From: Billgrantia antri
GTDB lineage: Bacteria; Pseudomonadota; Gammaproteobacteria; Pseudomonadales; Halomonadaceae
Direction: 5' to 3'
NCBI RefSeq assembly: GCF_019430905.1
Contig: NZ_JAHYCA010000001.1
Span: forward strand, 667,095 to 731,094
Length of the DNA stretch: 64,000 bases
The notes under the pieces are model-generated. The model made no database searches. It was not told the origin of the DNA and saw nothing but the letters and a program-made list of their open reading frames with translations. A program made the position numbers and the translations under genes. Shown here in pieces: positions 1 through 11,272 of this stretch. Numbering within the stretch: the first letter of the stretch is position 1; each line of letters starts with the position of its first letter.

Positions 1-360
1 CAGCGCGAACTGGGGCTGACCGAAGGCTTCGACGTGGGCCTGGAGATGTCCGGTAGCCCGGCCGCCTTCCGCGACATGCTGGCCAACATGTGTCACGGCG
101 GCAAGGTGTCGATGCTCGGCATTCCTACCGAGGAGATCGCCATCGACTGGAACACGGTGATCTTCAACATGCTGACGCTGAAGGGCATCTATGGCCGCGA
201 GATGTACGAGACCTGGTACAAGATGTCGGTGATGATCGAGTCGGGCCTCGACATCTCGCCGGTGATCACCCACCGTCTGCCCTATAGCGAATTCCAGCGC
301 GGCTTCGACGCCATGCTCAGTGGCGAAGCGAGCAAGGTCGTTCTCAACTGGGAGACATGA
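1..360 (+). CDS. tdh: L-threonine 3-dehydrogenase, C-terminal part
   Basis: This zinc-dependent medium-chain dehydrogenase oxidises L-threonine to 2-amino-3-ketobutyrate with NAD+. Only the last 119 codons are in the window; the reading frame is open from base 1, so the start lies upstream. The visible part holds the end of the Rossmann domain ([21 protein letters not shown]) and the family C-terminus ([15 protein letters not shown], ending in ASKVVLNW). The stop is one base from the ATG of kbl, so the two are translationally linked, as in the classic kbl-tdh pairing but with the order tdh-kbl. Assignment is by recognition of the conserved C-terminus. Confidence 0.95.
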   Translation, partial: QRELGLTEGFDVGLEMSGSPAAFRDMLANMCHGGKVSMLGIPTEEIAIDWNTVIFNMLTLKGIYGREMYETWYKMSVMIESGLDISPVITHRLPYSEFQRGFDAMLSGEASKVVLNWET

Positions 361-361
361 C

Positions 362-1552
362 ATGTACGGAGCCTTCAAGCAGCACCTGCGCGGCGAGCTC
401 GACGCCATTCGCCAGGCCGGGCTGACCAAGCACGAGCGCCAGCTGACCACCCCCCAGGGTGCCCATGTCGGCATCAACGCCGGCACCGAGGTACTCAACC
501 TGTGTGCCAACAACTACTTGGGCCTGGCCCAGCATCCTGAGGTCAATGCAGCCGCCAGGGCCGGGCTCGAGGAGTGGGGCTACGGGCTGGCCTCGGTGCG
601 CTTCATCTGCGGTACCCAGAGCCTGCACAAGCAGCTCGAGCAGCGCCTGACCGACTTTCTCGGCACCGAGGACACGATCCTCTATCCCTCCTGCTTCGAC
701 GCCAATGGCGGGCTGTTCGAAACGCTGCTCGGCGCCGAGGACGCGGTGATCTCCGACGAGCTCAATCACGCCAGCATCATCGACGGCGTACGCCTGTGCA
801 AGGCCCGGCGCTACCGCTACCGCAACAATGACATGACCGACCTCGAGGCGCAGTTGAAAGCCGCCGATCGCGACGGCGCGCGCTTCAAGCTGATCACTAC
901 CGACGGCGTGTTCTCCATGGATGGGTACATTGCCCGGCTCGACGAGATCTGTGACCTGGCCGAACGCTACGGTGCCCTGGTGCACTTCGACGACTGCCAT
1001 GCCACTGGCTTCCTTGGCGAGGGCGGCCGCGGCACCCACGAGTACCGCGGCTGCATGGACCGTATCGACATCACCACCGGCACGCTGGGCAAGGCGCTGG
1101 GAGGCGCCAGCGGCGGCTATACCAGCGGTAAGCGAGAGATCGTCGAACTGCTGCGACAGCGTTCGCGTCCCTATCTGTTCTCCAACACCGTGGCACCACC
1201 AGTGGTCGCTGGCGCGCTGAAGGCCATCGAGCTGGCCGCCGAGTCCGGCGAGTTGCGCAACCGGCTAACCGTGAACACCGCCTTCTTCCGTGAGGGCCTC
1301 GAGCGTCTGGGCTTCGAGCTGCTGCCCGGCGAGCACCCCATCGTGCCGGTGATGCTGCATGACGCCGGGCTTGCCGGGCGCTTCGCCGAGGAGATGCTCA
1401 AGGAAGGCGTCTATGTGATCGCCTTCTCCTACCCGGTGGTCCCCCAAGGCAAGGCGCGAATCCGCACCCAGATATCCGCCGCGCTGAGTCGCGACGATCT
1501 GGAGTTCGCCCTGGCTGCCTTCGGTCGGGTCAAGGAGCGCCTGGGGCTGTGA
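362..1552 (+). CDS. kbl: glycine C-acetyltransferase (2-amino-3-ketobutyrate CoA ligase)
   Basis: This PLP enzyme splits 2-amino-3-ketobutyrate with CoA into glycine and acetyl-CoA, completing the Tdh route of threonine breakdown. The 396-residue product matches the usual family length of about 398. Visible features are the AONS-family signature [13 protein letters not shown] near residue 50, the HFDDCHATG segment, and the PLP lysine in [12 protein letters not shown] longer open frame exists upstream, but the ATG at 362, two bases after the tdh stop, gives the conserved N-terminus [14 protein letters not shown] possible hairpin terminator follows at 1584-1611. Confidence 0.96.
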   Translation: MYGAFKQHLRGELDAIRQAGLTKHERQLTTPQGAHVGINAGTEVLNLCANNYLGLAQHPEVNAAARAGLEEWGYGLASVRFICGTQSLHKQLEQRLTDFLGTEDTILYPSCFDANGGLFETLLGAEDAVISDELNHASIIDGVRLCKARRYRYRNNDMTDLEAQLKAADRDGARFKLITTDGVFSMDGYIARLDEICDLAERYGALVHFDDCHATGFLGEGGRGTHEYRGCMDRIDITTGTLGKALGGASGGYTSGKREIVELLRQRSRPYLFSNTVAPPVVAGALKAIELAAESGELRNRLTVNTAFFREGLERLGFELLPGEHPIVPVMLHDAGLAGRFAEEMLKEGVYVIAFSYPVVPQGKARIRTQISAALSRDDLEFALAAFGRVKERLGL

Positions 1553-1583
1553 CGGGCCTTTTGTGACGAGCTTTGCCTGAATG

Positions 1584-1611
1584 CCGCGCCGCTGCGGTGA
1601 GAATGGCGCGG
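1584..1611 (+). terminator. probable terminator after tdh-kbl
   Basis: A 7-bp GC-rich inverted repeat (CCGCGCC / GGCGCGG) with a 14-base loop is followed directly by TTTCT. It lies about 30 bases after the kbl stop. The U-tract is short, so intrinsic termination may be weak. Confidence 0.5.
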
Positions 1612-1697
1612 TTTCTACGCCCTTGGTCGAAGCCTGTCCTTTCGATGAGCAATAGCAGGCATACTGACTGAATCGTTACAGAAAAGTACCGGTCGCC

Positions 1698-4403
1698 ATG
1701 CCTCTGCTCCAGGAAAAGCTAACTCCGCCTGCCCTGCCCGTCAGCGTCGTCGCCCGGGAGCGGCTAAACGACCGCTTCGCGCTGACCGAGCGGGTGCGCC
1801 TGCTGGTGGTCCAGGCCCCCCCGGGGTACGGCAAGAGCGCGCTGCTGGCCGAGCGTCTGCCGCAGTTGGACCAACCGGCGGCCTGGCTGCGCCTGGATGC
1901 ACGCGACGACGCCCCCGAACGCTTCGCTGCCTACTTTCACGCCACCCTGGCCGAGCTCTGCCGCCGGCTCGGTCTCGCGCCGGCGCTCCCCCCGCCGGGC
2001 GACCTGCCTGCCGCCATGGAGGCGTGGCTCGCCGCCCTGCCGCACGAGGCCCCACCCGCCAGGCTGGTGCTCGATGACTTCCACCACCTGCGCAATCCAC
2101 GGACCCTCGAGGCCCTGCGCCACTGGCTCGACCACCAGCCGCCCTGGCTGACCCTCACCCTGGCCTCGCGTACCCGCCCCGCGCTGGGTACGGCGGGGCT
2201 GCGGCTGCGTGGTGAGCTGGAGGAGATCGGCGTGACCGAGCTGGCCTTCGAGCTGGAGGAGGCCCAGACGCTGTGCGCCGAGCAGCTCAGCTTCCCGCCG
2301 ACGCGCGTGAGCCTGGAACGCGCCCTGCGCCGTACCGAGGGCTGGCCGCTGGCGCTGGCCTGGCTGATCGAGCGCACTACCACCCGGGCCGCCTTCGATA
2401 GCCTGCTCGAGCGCCTCGACGGCGCTCATCCCGACTACGTCGCCTGGTTCGACGAGCTGCTCGAGGACAGCGTCGACGAGCAGGACCGCCAGCTATTGCT
2501 GCAGCTCGGCGTGCTGGAACGCTTCTCGCCGACTTTGACGGCTCGGCTGTTGGAGGGGGAGCGGCTTTCTCAGCGACTGGAGGCGCTCGAACAGGGTAGC
2601 CTGTTCCTCGAGCGAGTCGAACCTCACTCGCAATGGCTGCGCTTTCATCCGCTATTCGCCGGCTATCTGCGTCATCGACGTCACGAACTCAGCCTGGCGA
2701 CCCAGCGTGAGCTGCACCAGCGCGCCAGCATCGCCTGGCTGCGCCTGGGCAACCCGGCCCTGGCGCTGGCCCAGGCAATCGAGGCCGAAGCGCCCGATGC
2801 GCTGGCCGAACTGCTCGAGCAGCAGGGTCCCACGCTGCTGGCCAATGGCCACTTCGCCCTGCTGGCCCGTGGACTCGCTGCCCTCGGCGACACCCGCCTG
2901 GTCGACTCGCCGCGGCTGACACTGCTGCACGGCTGGGCCTCCCACGCCCAGTACCACTTCGACCGCACCCGCCAGGCCATCGACTGGATCGAGGCACAGC
3001 TCGAGGCCCCCGAATGGGGGGAGCTGGGCGCCGAGTTCGCCACCCTGCGCGCCCAGTTGGCGATCAACGAGGGCAACGCCGAGCGCGCCGCCCCGCTGGC
3101 CGAGCAGGCCGTGATCCTGCCGCCCCGTTACCTGGCGGGCACCCCGCTCACCGCCGCGTCCATTCTCGCCGAGGCGCGCTTCGTCCAGGGAGAGCTGGCC
3201 GAATCGCTCGAGCGGACCCGCCGGGTGGAGCACGAAGCGGCGCGCCTCGGCGACGAGCAGCGCCGGCTGTGGGCGCTGTGCCATCAATCCGAAACGCTGG
3301 TGGCACAGGGGCGCCTGCAGGCTGCCTTTGACGTGCAGGAGCGCGCCATGGCCCAGGTCGAGCGCTGCGGCCTCGACCGCCTGCCGGTGGCGGAATTCCT
3401 CTATCGCATCCGCAGCCAGCTGCTGTGGGAGTGGCAGCGCCTCGACGAAGCGGAGCAGGCGGCGCTGAAGGGCATCGAGGTGCTCGACACGCAAGGCGAA
3501 CGCTGGACCCTGCAATGCCACGTCGGCCTGGCCAAGGTGGCCCTGTCGCGGGGCGACCCGGCCCAGTGCGCCGACCATATTCGCCGGGTACGCAAGATCC
3601 TGGTCCAAGGCGACTACCACATCGACTGGCAGGCCAACGCCCATGCCACCCTGCTCGCCTGGTGGCAGGCCAACGGCGACCTCGACGCCGTGGCCCGCTG
3701 GCTGCAGGAGGCACCGGCGGGAGATCCGGCGCGGGCCAGCAACCATTTCGCCCAGTGCAATCTGCGCAATCATGCCCGGGCACTGACCCTGGTCGGTCGC
3801 TTCGACGAAGCCGGCGCCCTGCTCGCGGCACTGGAACGCCAGACCGAGCGGCTCGGACTTGTCACCGACGCCAACCGCAACCGCCTGTGCCTGGCGGACC
3901 TGGCCTGGCAGCGCGATCGCCACGACGAGGCGCAGGAGCATCTGCGCCAGGCGCTGACGCTGGCCACCCGCACGGCACTGGCCGGCAGTTTCCTGCGCCT
4001 GGGCCGGGCACTGCCCGATATGCTCGCACCGCTGCTGGAGGACGAAGGCCTCGACCCGCTGGCCAGGCATCATGCCGAGCGGCTGCTCGAACTCGCCCGG
4101 CGCCAGCGTGAGTTCGGCCGCGCGGTGCGCCTGCTGCTCGACGACTCGGTGATCGAAGAGATCGTCTCCCGTCCCGACGTGCCGGAGCTGATCCGCACCT
4201 CGCCGCTGACCCGTCGAGAATGGCAGATCCTCGGCCTGATCCACGCCGGGCTCTCCAACGAGCAGATCGCCGAACAGCTCTCGGTGGCGCCCACCACGGT
4301 CAAGACCCACATCCGCAGCCTCTACCAGAAGCAGCACATCCGCCGCCGCGAGGAGGCCATCGCGCTGGCCGGCGAGCTGCTCATACGCATCCAGGCGGAG
4401 TAG
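1698..4403 (+). CDS. MalT-like LuxR-family transcriptional activator (STAND ATPase)
   Basis: This is a large (901 aa) signal-transducing ATPase activator of the MalT type. In this family ATP and maltotriose binding drive multimerisation on promoters. A P-loop is visible at residues 41-50 (PPGYGKSALL), followed by the NB-ARC-like region (VLDDFHHL, then an ASRTRP segment). The middle third is a long alpha-helical TPR-like repeat region. A C-terminal LuxR HTH occupies roughly residues 833-895 (SPLTRREWQILGLI, then LSNEQIAEQLSVAPTTVKTH). It sits upstream of a glucosidase-malK pair, and exact matches to the MalT-box decamer occur before that pair and before malE. Control of the mal genes is therefore the likely role, although the inducer is unproven. 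No strong ribosome site precedes the ATG. Confidence 0.88.
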   Translation: MPLLQEKLTPPALPVSVVARERLNDRFALTERVRLLVVQAPPGYGKSALLAERLPQLDQPAAWLRLDARDDAPERFAAYFHATLAELCRRLGLAPALPPPGDLPAAMEAWLAALPHEAPPARLVLDDFHHLRNPRTLEALRHWLDHQPPWLTLTLASRTRPALGTAGLRLRGELEEIGVTELAFELEEAQTLCAEQLSFPPTRVSLERALRRTEGWPLALAWLIERTTTRAAFDSLLERLDGAHPDYVAWFDELLEDSVDEQDRQLLLQLGVLERFSPTLTARLLEGERLSQRLEALEQGSLFLERVEPHSQWLRFHPLFAGYLRHRRHELSLATQRELHQRASIAWLRLGNPALALAQAIEAEAPDALAELLEQQGPTLLANGHFALLARGLAALGDTRLVDSPRLTLLHGWASHAQYHFDRTRQAIDWIEAQLEAPEWGELGAEFATLRAQLAINEGNAERAAPLAEQAVILPPRYLAGTPLTAASILAEARFVQGELAESLERTRRVEHEAARLGDEQRRLWALCHQSETLVAQGRLQAAFDVQERAMAQVERCGLDRLPVAEFLYRIRSQLLWEWQRLDEAEQAALKGIEVLDTQGERWTLQCHVGLAKVALSRGDPAQCADHIRRVRKILVQGDYHIDWQANAHATLLAWWQANGDLDAVARWLQEAPAGDPARASNHFAQCNLRNHARALTLVGRFDEAGALLAALERQTERLGLVTDANRNRLCLADLAWQRDRHDEAQEHLRQALTLATRTALAGSFLRLGRALPDMLAPLLEDEGLDPLARHHAERLLELARRQREFGRAVRLLLDDSVIEEIVSRPDVPELIRTSPLTRREWQILGLIHAGLSNEQIAEQLSVAPTTVKTHIRSLYQKQHIRRREEAIALAGELLIRIQAE

Positions 4404-4425
4404 TTGCCGGCCTCCCCTCTCTACA

Positions 4426-4435
4426 CCTCCTCCCC
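4426..4435 (-). promoter_or_regulatory. candidate MalT box upstream of the glucosidase
   Basis: The bottom strand reads GGGGAGGAGG. This fits the published E. coli MalT-box consensus GGGGA(T/G)GAGG at every position. It lies in the 136-base gap between the MalT-like regulator and the alpha-glucosidase. The same decamer in the same form occurs before malE at 17441-17450. Binding is inferred only. Confidence 0.5.
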
Positions 4436-4539
4436 CCTGCTACGCCTCAAGCATCCCGGGAGTAGAGGATTCCCCCCGCGGCCCACGACGTCACCATCGA
4501 TCCTACGTTTCCCCGTATGGCAAGCGACAAGGACAACGC

Positions 4540-6203
4540 ATGAACGCACAGCAGATCTACGGCAGGCAGGGTCAGGAGTGGTGGCGTGGCGCGGTGATCT
4601 ATCAGATCTATCCGCGCAGCTTCATGGACAGCAACGGCGACGGCATCGGCGACCTGTGCGGCGTGATCGACAAGCTCGACTACATCGCCTCGCTCAACGT
4701 CGACGCCATCTGGCTCTCCCCCTTCTTCACCTCGCCGATGAAGGACTTTGGCTACGACGTCGCCGACTATCGCGGCGTCGACCCCATGTTCGGCACGCTG
4801 GAGGATCTCGACCGCCTGGTGGAGGCCGCCCACGCCCGTGGGCTCAAGGTCACCATCGACCAGGTGCTCTCGCACACCTCCGACCAGCACGCCTGGTTCA
4901 GCGAGAGCCGGGCCAGCCGCGACAACCCCAAGGCCGACTGGTACGTCTGGGCCGAAGCCAAGGCCGACGGCTCGCCGCCTACCAACTGGCAATCGGTATT
5001 CGGCGGTAGCGCCTGGCAGTGGGATACCCGCCGCTGCCAGTACTACCTGCACAACTTCCTGGCCAGCCAGCCGGATCTCAATTTCCACCACCCCGAGGTG
5101 GTCGAGGCGATTCTCGACGAAGTGCGCTTCTGGCTCGATCGTGGCGTCGACGGCTTCCGCCTCGACGCGATCAACTTCTGCACCCACGGCGAACTCAAGG
5201 ACAATCCGCCCCGCCACGAGGCGGTAGAAAGCTTCCTCGGCACGCGGCCGGACAACCCCTACGGCTTCCAGCAGCATCTCCATGACAAGACGCAGCCCGA
5301 GAACCTGATCTTCCTCGAGCGGCTGCGGGCCCTGTTCGACGAATACCCCGGTACCACCAGCGTCGGCGAGGTAGGCGATGACGACTCGCTCAACGTGATG
5401 GCGGCCTACACCCAGGGCGGCAACCGCCTGCACATGGCCTACTCCTTCGACCTGCTCGGCGAGCGCCACGACCCCGAGTTCCTGCACCGGACGATGACCG
5501 CCATGGAGGCACGCATCGGCGACGGCTGGCCGTGCTGGGCGCTGGGCAACCACGACGTACCACGCCTCGCCACGCGCTGGCACGCCGAGGGCGATGCCGC
5601 CCGGCTGCGCCTGTACCTGGCCTTCCTGCTGACCCAGCGCGGCAGCGTCTGCCTCTACCAGGGCGAAGAGCTGGGCCTGCCCGAGGCCGAGCTGACCCTG
5701 GAGCAACTGGTCGACCCGGCCGGCATCACCTTCTGGCCCGCTTACAAGGGCCGTGACGGCTGTCGCACCCCGCAGCCCTGGTGCGCCGACACACCCCATG
5801 GCGACTTCTCACGCAGCGCCCCCTGGCTGCCAGTGCCCGACGAACACCTGGCGCTGGCCATGGACCGGCAGGACGACGATCCCGATTCTCTGCTCAACGC
5901 CTACCGCGCCTTCCTCGCCTTCCGTCGCGAGCATATGACACTGGTGAAAGGCGACGTGCACTACCACCCCTTGCGCGACGAGGTGCTCTGCCTGGAGCGC
6001 CGCCATCCCGGCCGGGCGCCGAACGAACGACTGCTGGTGGCACTCAACTTCAGCGCCGAGCCGCGCACCCTGACCGCACCGCGCGAGGCGAGTCCGCTCG
6101 ACAATGCCCCGGCACTGGTCAACGGTATCTGGAGCGATGGCAAGGTCCATCTGCCGCCCTGCGGCGTCGCCATCGCGCGCTGCCCGGTCGGCGAGGAGGT
6201 CAC

Positions 6204-6216
<13 letters not shown>
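4540..6216 (+). CDS. GH13 alpha-glucosidase
   Basis: This is a cytoplasmic (no signal peptide) glycoside hydrolase family 13 enzyme of 558 aa, expected to release glucose from maltose-type alpha-glucosides imported by the adjacent ABC transporter. The N-terminus shows WWRGAVIYQIYPRSF and DGIGDLCGV. The catalytic nucleophile is D209 in GFRLDAINF, the acid/base E277 in SVGEVGDDD, and the third acid D339 in LGNHDVPR. The overall sequence resembles the characterised Halomonas sp. H11 alpha-glucosidase, whose catalytic residues fall at nearly the same spacing. Its 3' end overlaps malK by 13 bases, indicating one operon. Oligo-1,6-glucosidase or sucrose-type activity cannot be excluded by sequence alone. 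Confidence 0.93.
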
Positions 6217-7319
<1,103 letters not shown>

Positions 7320-7360
7320 ACCGCCCCCCTCGAACGCGGCCAGTGTCGCAAGGGGGCATC

Positions 7361-8596
7361 TCATCGCCCCACCCACTCCTTGGTCAGGGTGCGCGCCTCG
7401 GGGTCGTAGCGGTAGACGCTAATCCCGCCCTCGAAGGCGTGCCCGGTGACCAGCAGGTTGGCCTCCGGCGCCGAGTCGATGCTCAGGTTGCGGGAGTAGT
7501 CGTTGACCGAGGGGAAAGGATCGGTGCCGAGGTCCAGGTACGCCTGCGGCCAAGGATTGCCCGCCTCGAACAGCGCGGCATAGGTACGACTCATGCCCCC
7601 GCTTTCATAATGCGCGTAACCAATACGCAGGAACTCCTCGCTGCCGTTGATAAAGGCGATGGCCACCGTCGTTGGCGTCGCCAGGGAACGGATACTTCCC
7701 CACTTATCAGGCTGGCTAGACTCTGGAACAGGAATCAGTTGGCTCTTATCCCAATATTCATTTTCTTCAAGCCCTTCCGGCAGGTCTTCAAGCAAAATTC
7801 CATGGTTATAACTTGCCATCCGGTGCCGATCTCTAGGCGAGTCTGTATGCCAGAATAGCCCAATGGTATTTTCGTCACCGCTAACCACCCACTGCCCATC
7901 CGGGCTAATGGTGGCATAGGTCTTGGAGGAATTGCCGGGCAGCTTCGCCACGGGCGCGAGGGTATCGAGACTCCATAGCGTGACACCACCATAGCTGGAG
8001 GAAAATCGGAACTCTTCCTCTTCGCGCACGGGGGGGGAATCTTCCAACTCCCCGCCGGGGCTGCCCGAGCCGCCGGAGACGAAATAGCGGCCGCCGAGCG
8101 ACAGGTTCAACACCTGCCCCGTCCCCGTGAAACTGGGGCTACGGCTGTCTCGCAGCACGGGACGCAGTGCCTCGCCGTGGCCGTGGTAGATGTTCCAGGT
8201 CTGGTTCGCGGAGAGGTAGTGCTCCCGGTCGCGGGACATGACATGGCCATAGGTGGGAAAGTGCTCGAAGGCCTCGATCACTTCGCCGTCGACGCGCTGA
8301 ACGCGAACGACGTTGTCCAGGTCCTGCCACAGGAAGGCATCGCTCTCTTCGATGAAATAGGCGCTATAGAGATTGGCCGACTCGGACAGGACCTCTCGCT
8401 TACGCTGCTCCAGATCCCATAGCACCAGTTTGGCATCCTCATGGGCGCTGACCACGTATCGACCATCCGTCGATACGCTTAGCGAGGTCACGGGCTCCAA
8501 CCGAGTGGAAAAGAGGAAGCCGTAAGCAGCTACGCCAAAGATCAGGGCTGTCCCAGCAATCAGCGCAACCAGTTTACTCTTATTCGTAACGACCAA
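7361..8596 (-). CDS. membrane-anchored beta-propeller (WD40-like) protein, probable T6SS immunity protein
   Basis: The product (about 411 aa) has an N-terminal transmembrane helix (LVALIAGTALIFGVAAYGFLF) followed by several WD40-like repeats, such as VTSLSVSTDGRYVVSAHEDAKL with LVLWDLE, and TYATISPDGQWVVSGDE. The start is chosen as TTG at 8596: an AAGGAG lies ten bases upstream, and the upstream part of the longer frame overlaps the hydrolase gene in another frame. The gene overlaps the hydrolase stop by 17 bases, so both are co-expressed. Position directly after a T6SS-type hydrolase, with a periplasm-facing domain on a single anchor, suggests it protects the cell from that enzyme. The fold and topology are seen; the immunity role is inference. 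Confidence 0.65.
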   Translation of the reverse strand: MVVTNKSKLVALIAGTALIFGVAAYGFLFSTRLEPVTSLSVSTDGRYVVSAHEDAKLVLWDLEQRKREVLSESANLYSAYFIEESDAFLWQDLDNVVRVQRVDGEVIEAFEHFPTYGHVMSRDREHYLSANQTWNIYHGHGEALRPVLRDSRSPSFTGTGQVLNLSLGGRYFVSGGSGSPGGELEDSPPVREEEEFRFSSSYGGVTLWSLDTLAPVAKLPGNSSKTYATISPDGQWVVSGDENTIGLFWHTDSPRDRHRMASYNHGILLEDLPEGLEENEYWDKSQLIPVPESSQPDKWGSIRSLATPTTVAIAFINGSEEFLRIGYAHYESGGMSRTYAALFEAGNPWPQAYLDLGTDPFPSVNDYSRNLSIDSAPEANLLVTGHAFEGGISVYRYDPEARTLTKEWVGR

Positions 8597-10472
8597 AGCG
8601 AGATGACTCCTTGATGCGATCGTAGATGCCTTCCTTGTAGCTCTTTTCAAATACCTCTTCGCTGGGTATACGCATACCCGAATGATCAAAAAGCCAGAGC
8701 GTTTGATCGACAAAATCGAAGGTTTTATTTCCTAATTTTCTCTCAATGAGCGGATTTTCCTTACCCACCTCTTCAAACCCCACATGCCCCAGTGCCGCAC
8801 GCGGCATCTTACCTGCCCGCCAGTGCCTGGCCACCAGCGCCTGCAGAGAATCGACATACTGGGCCGCACGCGCTTCCGTAATCACGGCATGGTGCGCCAG
8901 CGGCGCCAGCAGATGGTAGGTGGGCAGCACGTCACCACTGGCCAGGGCGTCTCGCGCCTCCTGAATCGCCTGCTCCCGGAACGCCTGCCAGCCTCGGGCG
9001 GCGCGCTCCCTGCCGTAGGGATCCGGGCCCACCGGCGGCTGGTGGGCAACCGGCGGCCTCACGGTGTCGGCCGGGGCCTTGTCGTCATAGTACTGGGCGA
9101 TGGGTGTCGACAGGCCGCTGGGGAAGACCCACCACTTCTTGCCGTAGGCGCCGCCCGCCGTACCGATCAGCTCGTCCAGCCAGTCGTCGGCGCCGAACGT
9201 CTCCAATGCCCAACGCATGCCCCGCATGGCAGGGTTCACCTTCTCAGCCACTTGCTGCCAGAAGGAGCGCGTCCCTTCCGGCGGCGGCCCGAGAATGCCA
9301 TCTTCCTGCGAGAGCAGCACCACCGCCTTGCGCACTGCCTTGTGAGCGTCGGGGAAGACCCCCATGCCCAGCGGGTGGCTGTCCTGCGTGGGGTCGTTCA
9401 CCAGCGCGTTGTCCGCCACGGCGGGCTGCCACAGGTAGAGGTTGTCCAGCACCTGGTAGCGGCCTTGCTCGCCAAGGATATTGAGGGCGGTCAGAATGAC
9501 CCGCGCCCCCAGCGAGTGGCTGATCACGTTGATCGCGATGCCGGCTTCGTGGAGCTGGCTCAGCAGTGCCACCAGACGACGCCCCGCGGCCATGGCGTTG
9601 AGCTCCGCCTGGAAGAAGTCCACCGCGCCGGTATCCCCGGACCAGGCCACGCCGACGATACGGGTGTACGGGCGCCAGTCGTCGTCCGTCATGCCGGCCG
9701 CGCTATTGAGCCGGTACTCCATGTGCAGGCACCAGTTGTGCGCCGCCGAGCCATTGAGAAAAGCTTCCCTCTGGTCGGGGTTCGCCTGGTAGGAAGGGGC
9801 GTAATGGTTTCCTCTTGTCTGCGAGGAGACGAGAATGGATACCCCCTCCGTCTCCTGCCGAACGGTCGCGATGCGTGCGCTTCCCGAAGGCACCAGCAGG
9901 GGGCGCTCGGTCACGTCATCGCGCTGCTCCCAGTTGGCGAAATGTCGATAGCCGCCATAGGGAACGTTATAGCCATGCAGGAACAGGGTGGCGTTGTTGC
10001 CGGCCAGGCGCAGCTGTTCCAGTTGCTCGTCGCTGAGCAGGACCGGCGATGCCGCACCCACATCCTCGCGCAGGTTGACGAGGATGGGAGGCGGCAGATA
10101 GATCGCCCGTAGCGTGGTTTCGTCCGCGGCGACAACGCATTCCGGCGGGGCCGCCGCCGCCAGCCTCGGATCGCAGGGCTCATCGTCTACGTCGACGAGG
10201 TGCCGGCCCTCGCAGCCCAGCAGTTGCCATGCCACCTTGCCGGGCGTCACCCCCTCGTGGCGGCTGACACCATCCGCGTCGATGCGTGCGGTATACGACC
10301 GTCGGCTGATATCGCAGAGCTCCACCTGGGTGCCTTCCGGCAAGGGGCGGCCCAGGGTATCGCGATGCTCGATGAGCACCGTCACGCTCACGCAGCAGTG
10401 GGCGAGCAGGCGGCTTCCCGAGGCGGATGACCGGCTGGGCTGAAGCGCGGGCGGGGCCAGTGTGTCGCTCAT
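8580..10472 (-). CDS. alpha/beta-hydrolase, putative T6SS lipase-type effector
   Basis: This 630-aa protein has an N-terminal beta-rich region (about residues 25-90, VSVTVLIEHRDTLGRPL) and then an alpha/beta-hydrolase core. The core shows the oxyanion-type motif LFLHGYN and the nucleophile elbow SHSLG with Ser320. No signal peptide or membrane segment is seen, as expected for a cargo delivered by VgrG. Its ATG overlaps the stop of the DUF4123 adaptor gene (ATGA), and the next gene overlaps its own stop. VgrG-DUF4123-hydrolase order is typical of T6SS phospholipase (Tle) loci. The family (Tle1-5 or other) and the substrate are not clear; the core recalls DUF900-type hydrolases. A longer frame upstream of the chosen start is probably not used. 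Confidence 0.75.
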   Translation of the reverse strand: MSDTLAPPALQPSRSSASGSRLLAHCCVSVTVLIEHRDTLGRPLPEGTQVELCDISRRSYTARIDADGVSRHEGVTPGKVAWQLLGCEGRHLVDVDDEPCDPRLAAAAPPECVVAADETTLRAIYLPPPILVNLREDVGAASPVLLSDEQLEQLRLAGNNATLFLHGYNVPYGGYRHFANWEQRDDVTERPLLVPSGSARIATVRQETEGVSILVSSQTRGNHYAPSYQANPDQREAFLNGSAAHNWCLHMEYRLNSAAGMTDDDWRPYTRIVGVAWSGDTGAVDFFQAELNAMAAGRRLVALLSQLHEAGIAINVISHSLGARVILTALNILGEQGRYQVLDNLYLWQPAVADNALVNDPTQDSHPLGMGVFPDAHKAVRKAVVLLSQEDGILGPPPEGTRSFWQQVAEKVNPAMRGMRWALETFGADDWLDELIGTAGGAYGKKWWVFPSGLSTPIAQYYDDKAPADTVRPPVAHQPPVGPDPYGRERAARGWQAFREQAIQEARDALASGDVLPTYHLLAPLAHHAVITEARAAQYVDSLQALVARHWRAGKMPRAALGHVGFEEVGKENPLIERKLGNKTFDFVDQTLWLFDHSGMRIPSEEVFEKSYKEGIYDRIKESSRFGRYE

Positions 10473-11272
10473 GCGTGCACCTCGTCTGCTTCGAGTGGGG
10501 TCGTCACTAGCGTCTGCAGGTGTTCGAGACGTTGCTGCCATGGGCCGTCATGACTAAGCAGGCTGGCCATCTGGGCTGGAGAGAGCGGTGCCCGCTGGCC
10601 CGCCTCGGCAAGGAGGCGGCACCCTTCCCACCGGGCATGTTCGGTCGGCAGTGCCAACGTTTTCATTTGCTCCAGCCAAACAGTAACGCTTGCTTCGGCC
10701 ACCCCATGCTCGCCGGCCAGTTGACGACTGTAGACACCTTCTCGCCAGGCCTGAATGGCCCGCTCATGCGCCGTGGTCAGCACGAACTCCTCGCCTGCGG
10801 GCGAAAGCGGGCTACCGGGCGATTCGAGGCACCAAGCCTCGCCGGAAGCGATACCTCGCATCAGATGGGCGGGCCCCAGCAGCCGGGCGATATCGTTTGG
10901 GCTCAGCGCCGCCCCGAGGCCGGCATACAGGCGCGGATCGGCATAGCGAAACAGCCCCAGCGGCCCCTCTTGGCGCCGTACCTGTGTCAGGCCGCGCCAG
11001 TGCTCGACCAGCGCGGAAAAAGGGTGAGGCGAGTGGATCTCGATGGCCACGCCCTGCTCGACCCAGCGCTCCAGTTGCGCTTGAGCATTCGTCGTGGACG
11101 GCCGTATCAGCAGCGGGCCATGCGCCGCGTGCTGACGATACGGGGTTTGCAAATAGAGCAACTGATACGTCGGCGAGTCGTCCGCCTCGAACATTCTCTG
11201 CTGCGCCTTAGGGTGAAGCGCCTGATCGGTCAGGTAGCACACCTGCCCCTCGAGAGAGGTGATCAACGGCAT
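10469..11272 (-). CDS. DUF4123 domain protein, T6SS effector adaptor
   Basis: DUF4123 proteins (Tap/TEC) act as chaperones that load a specific effector on a VgrG spike. The 267-aa product shows the family's early core (DSPTYQLLYLQTP, LLIRP, then HPFSALVEHWRGLTQVRR and LFRYADPRLY). The gene overlaps vgrG by 10 bases and has GGGGGAGG just before its ATG. It overlaps the hydrolase gene by 4 bases. This tight coupling points to the hydrolase as its client. The C-terminal half (from about residue 150) is less conserved and probably makes the cargo contact. Confidence 0.85.
   Translation of the reverse strand: MPLITSLEGQVCYLTDQALHPKAQQRMFEADDSPTYQLLYLQTPYRQHAAHGPLLIRPSTTNAQAQLERWVEQGVAIEIHSPHPFSALVEHWRGLTQVRRQEGPLGLFRYADPRLYAGLGAALSPNDIARLLGPAHLMRGIASGEAWCLESPGSPLSPAGEEFVLTTAHERAIQAWREGVYSRQLAGEHGVAEASVTVWLEQMKTLALPTEHARWEGCRLLAEAGQRAPLSPAQMASLLSHDGPWQQRLEHLQTLVTTPLEADEVHA

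Noticed and set aside
2652..4337. 561-codon open frame on - opposite the MalT-like gene
   Set aside because: Shadow frame in GC-rich DNA; the opposite strand has P-loop and LuxR motifs.
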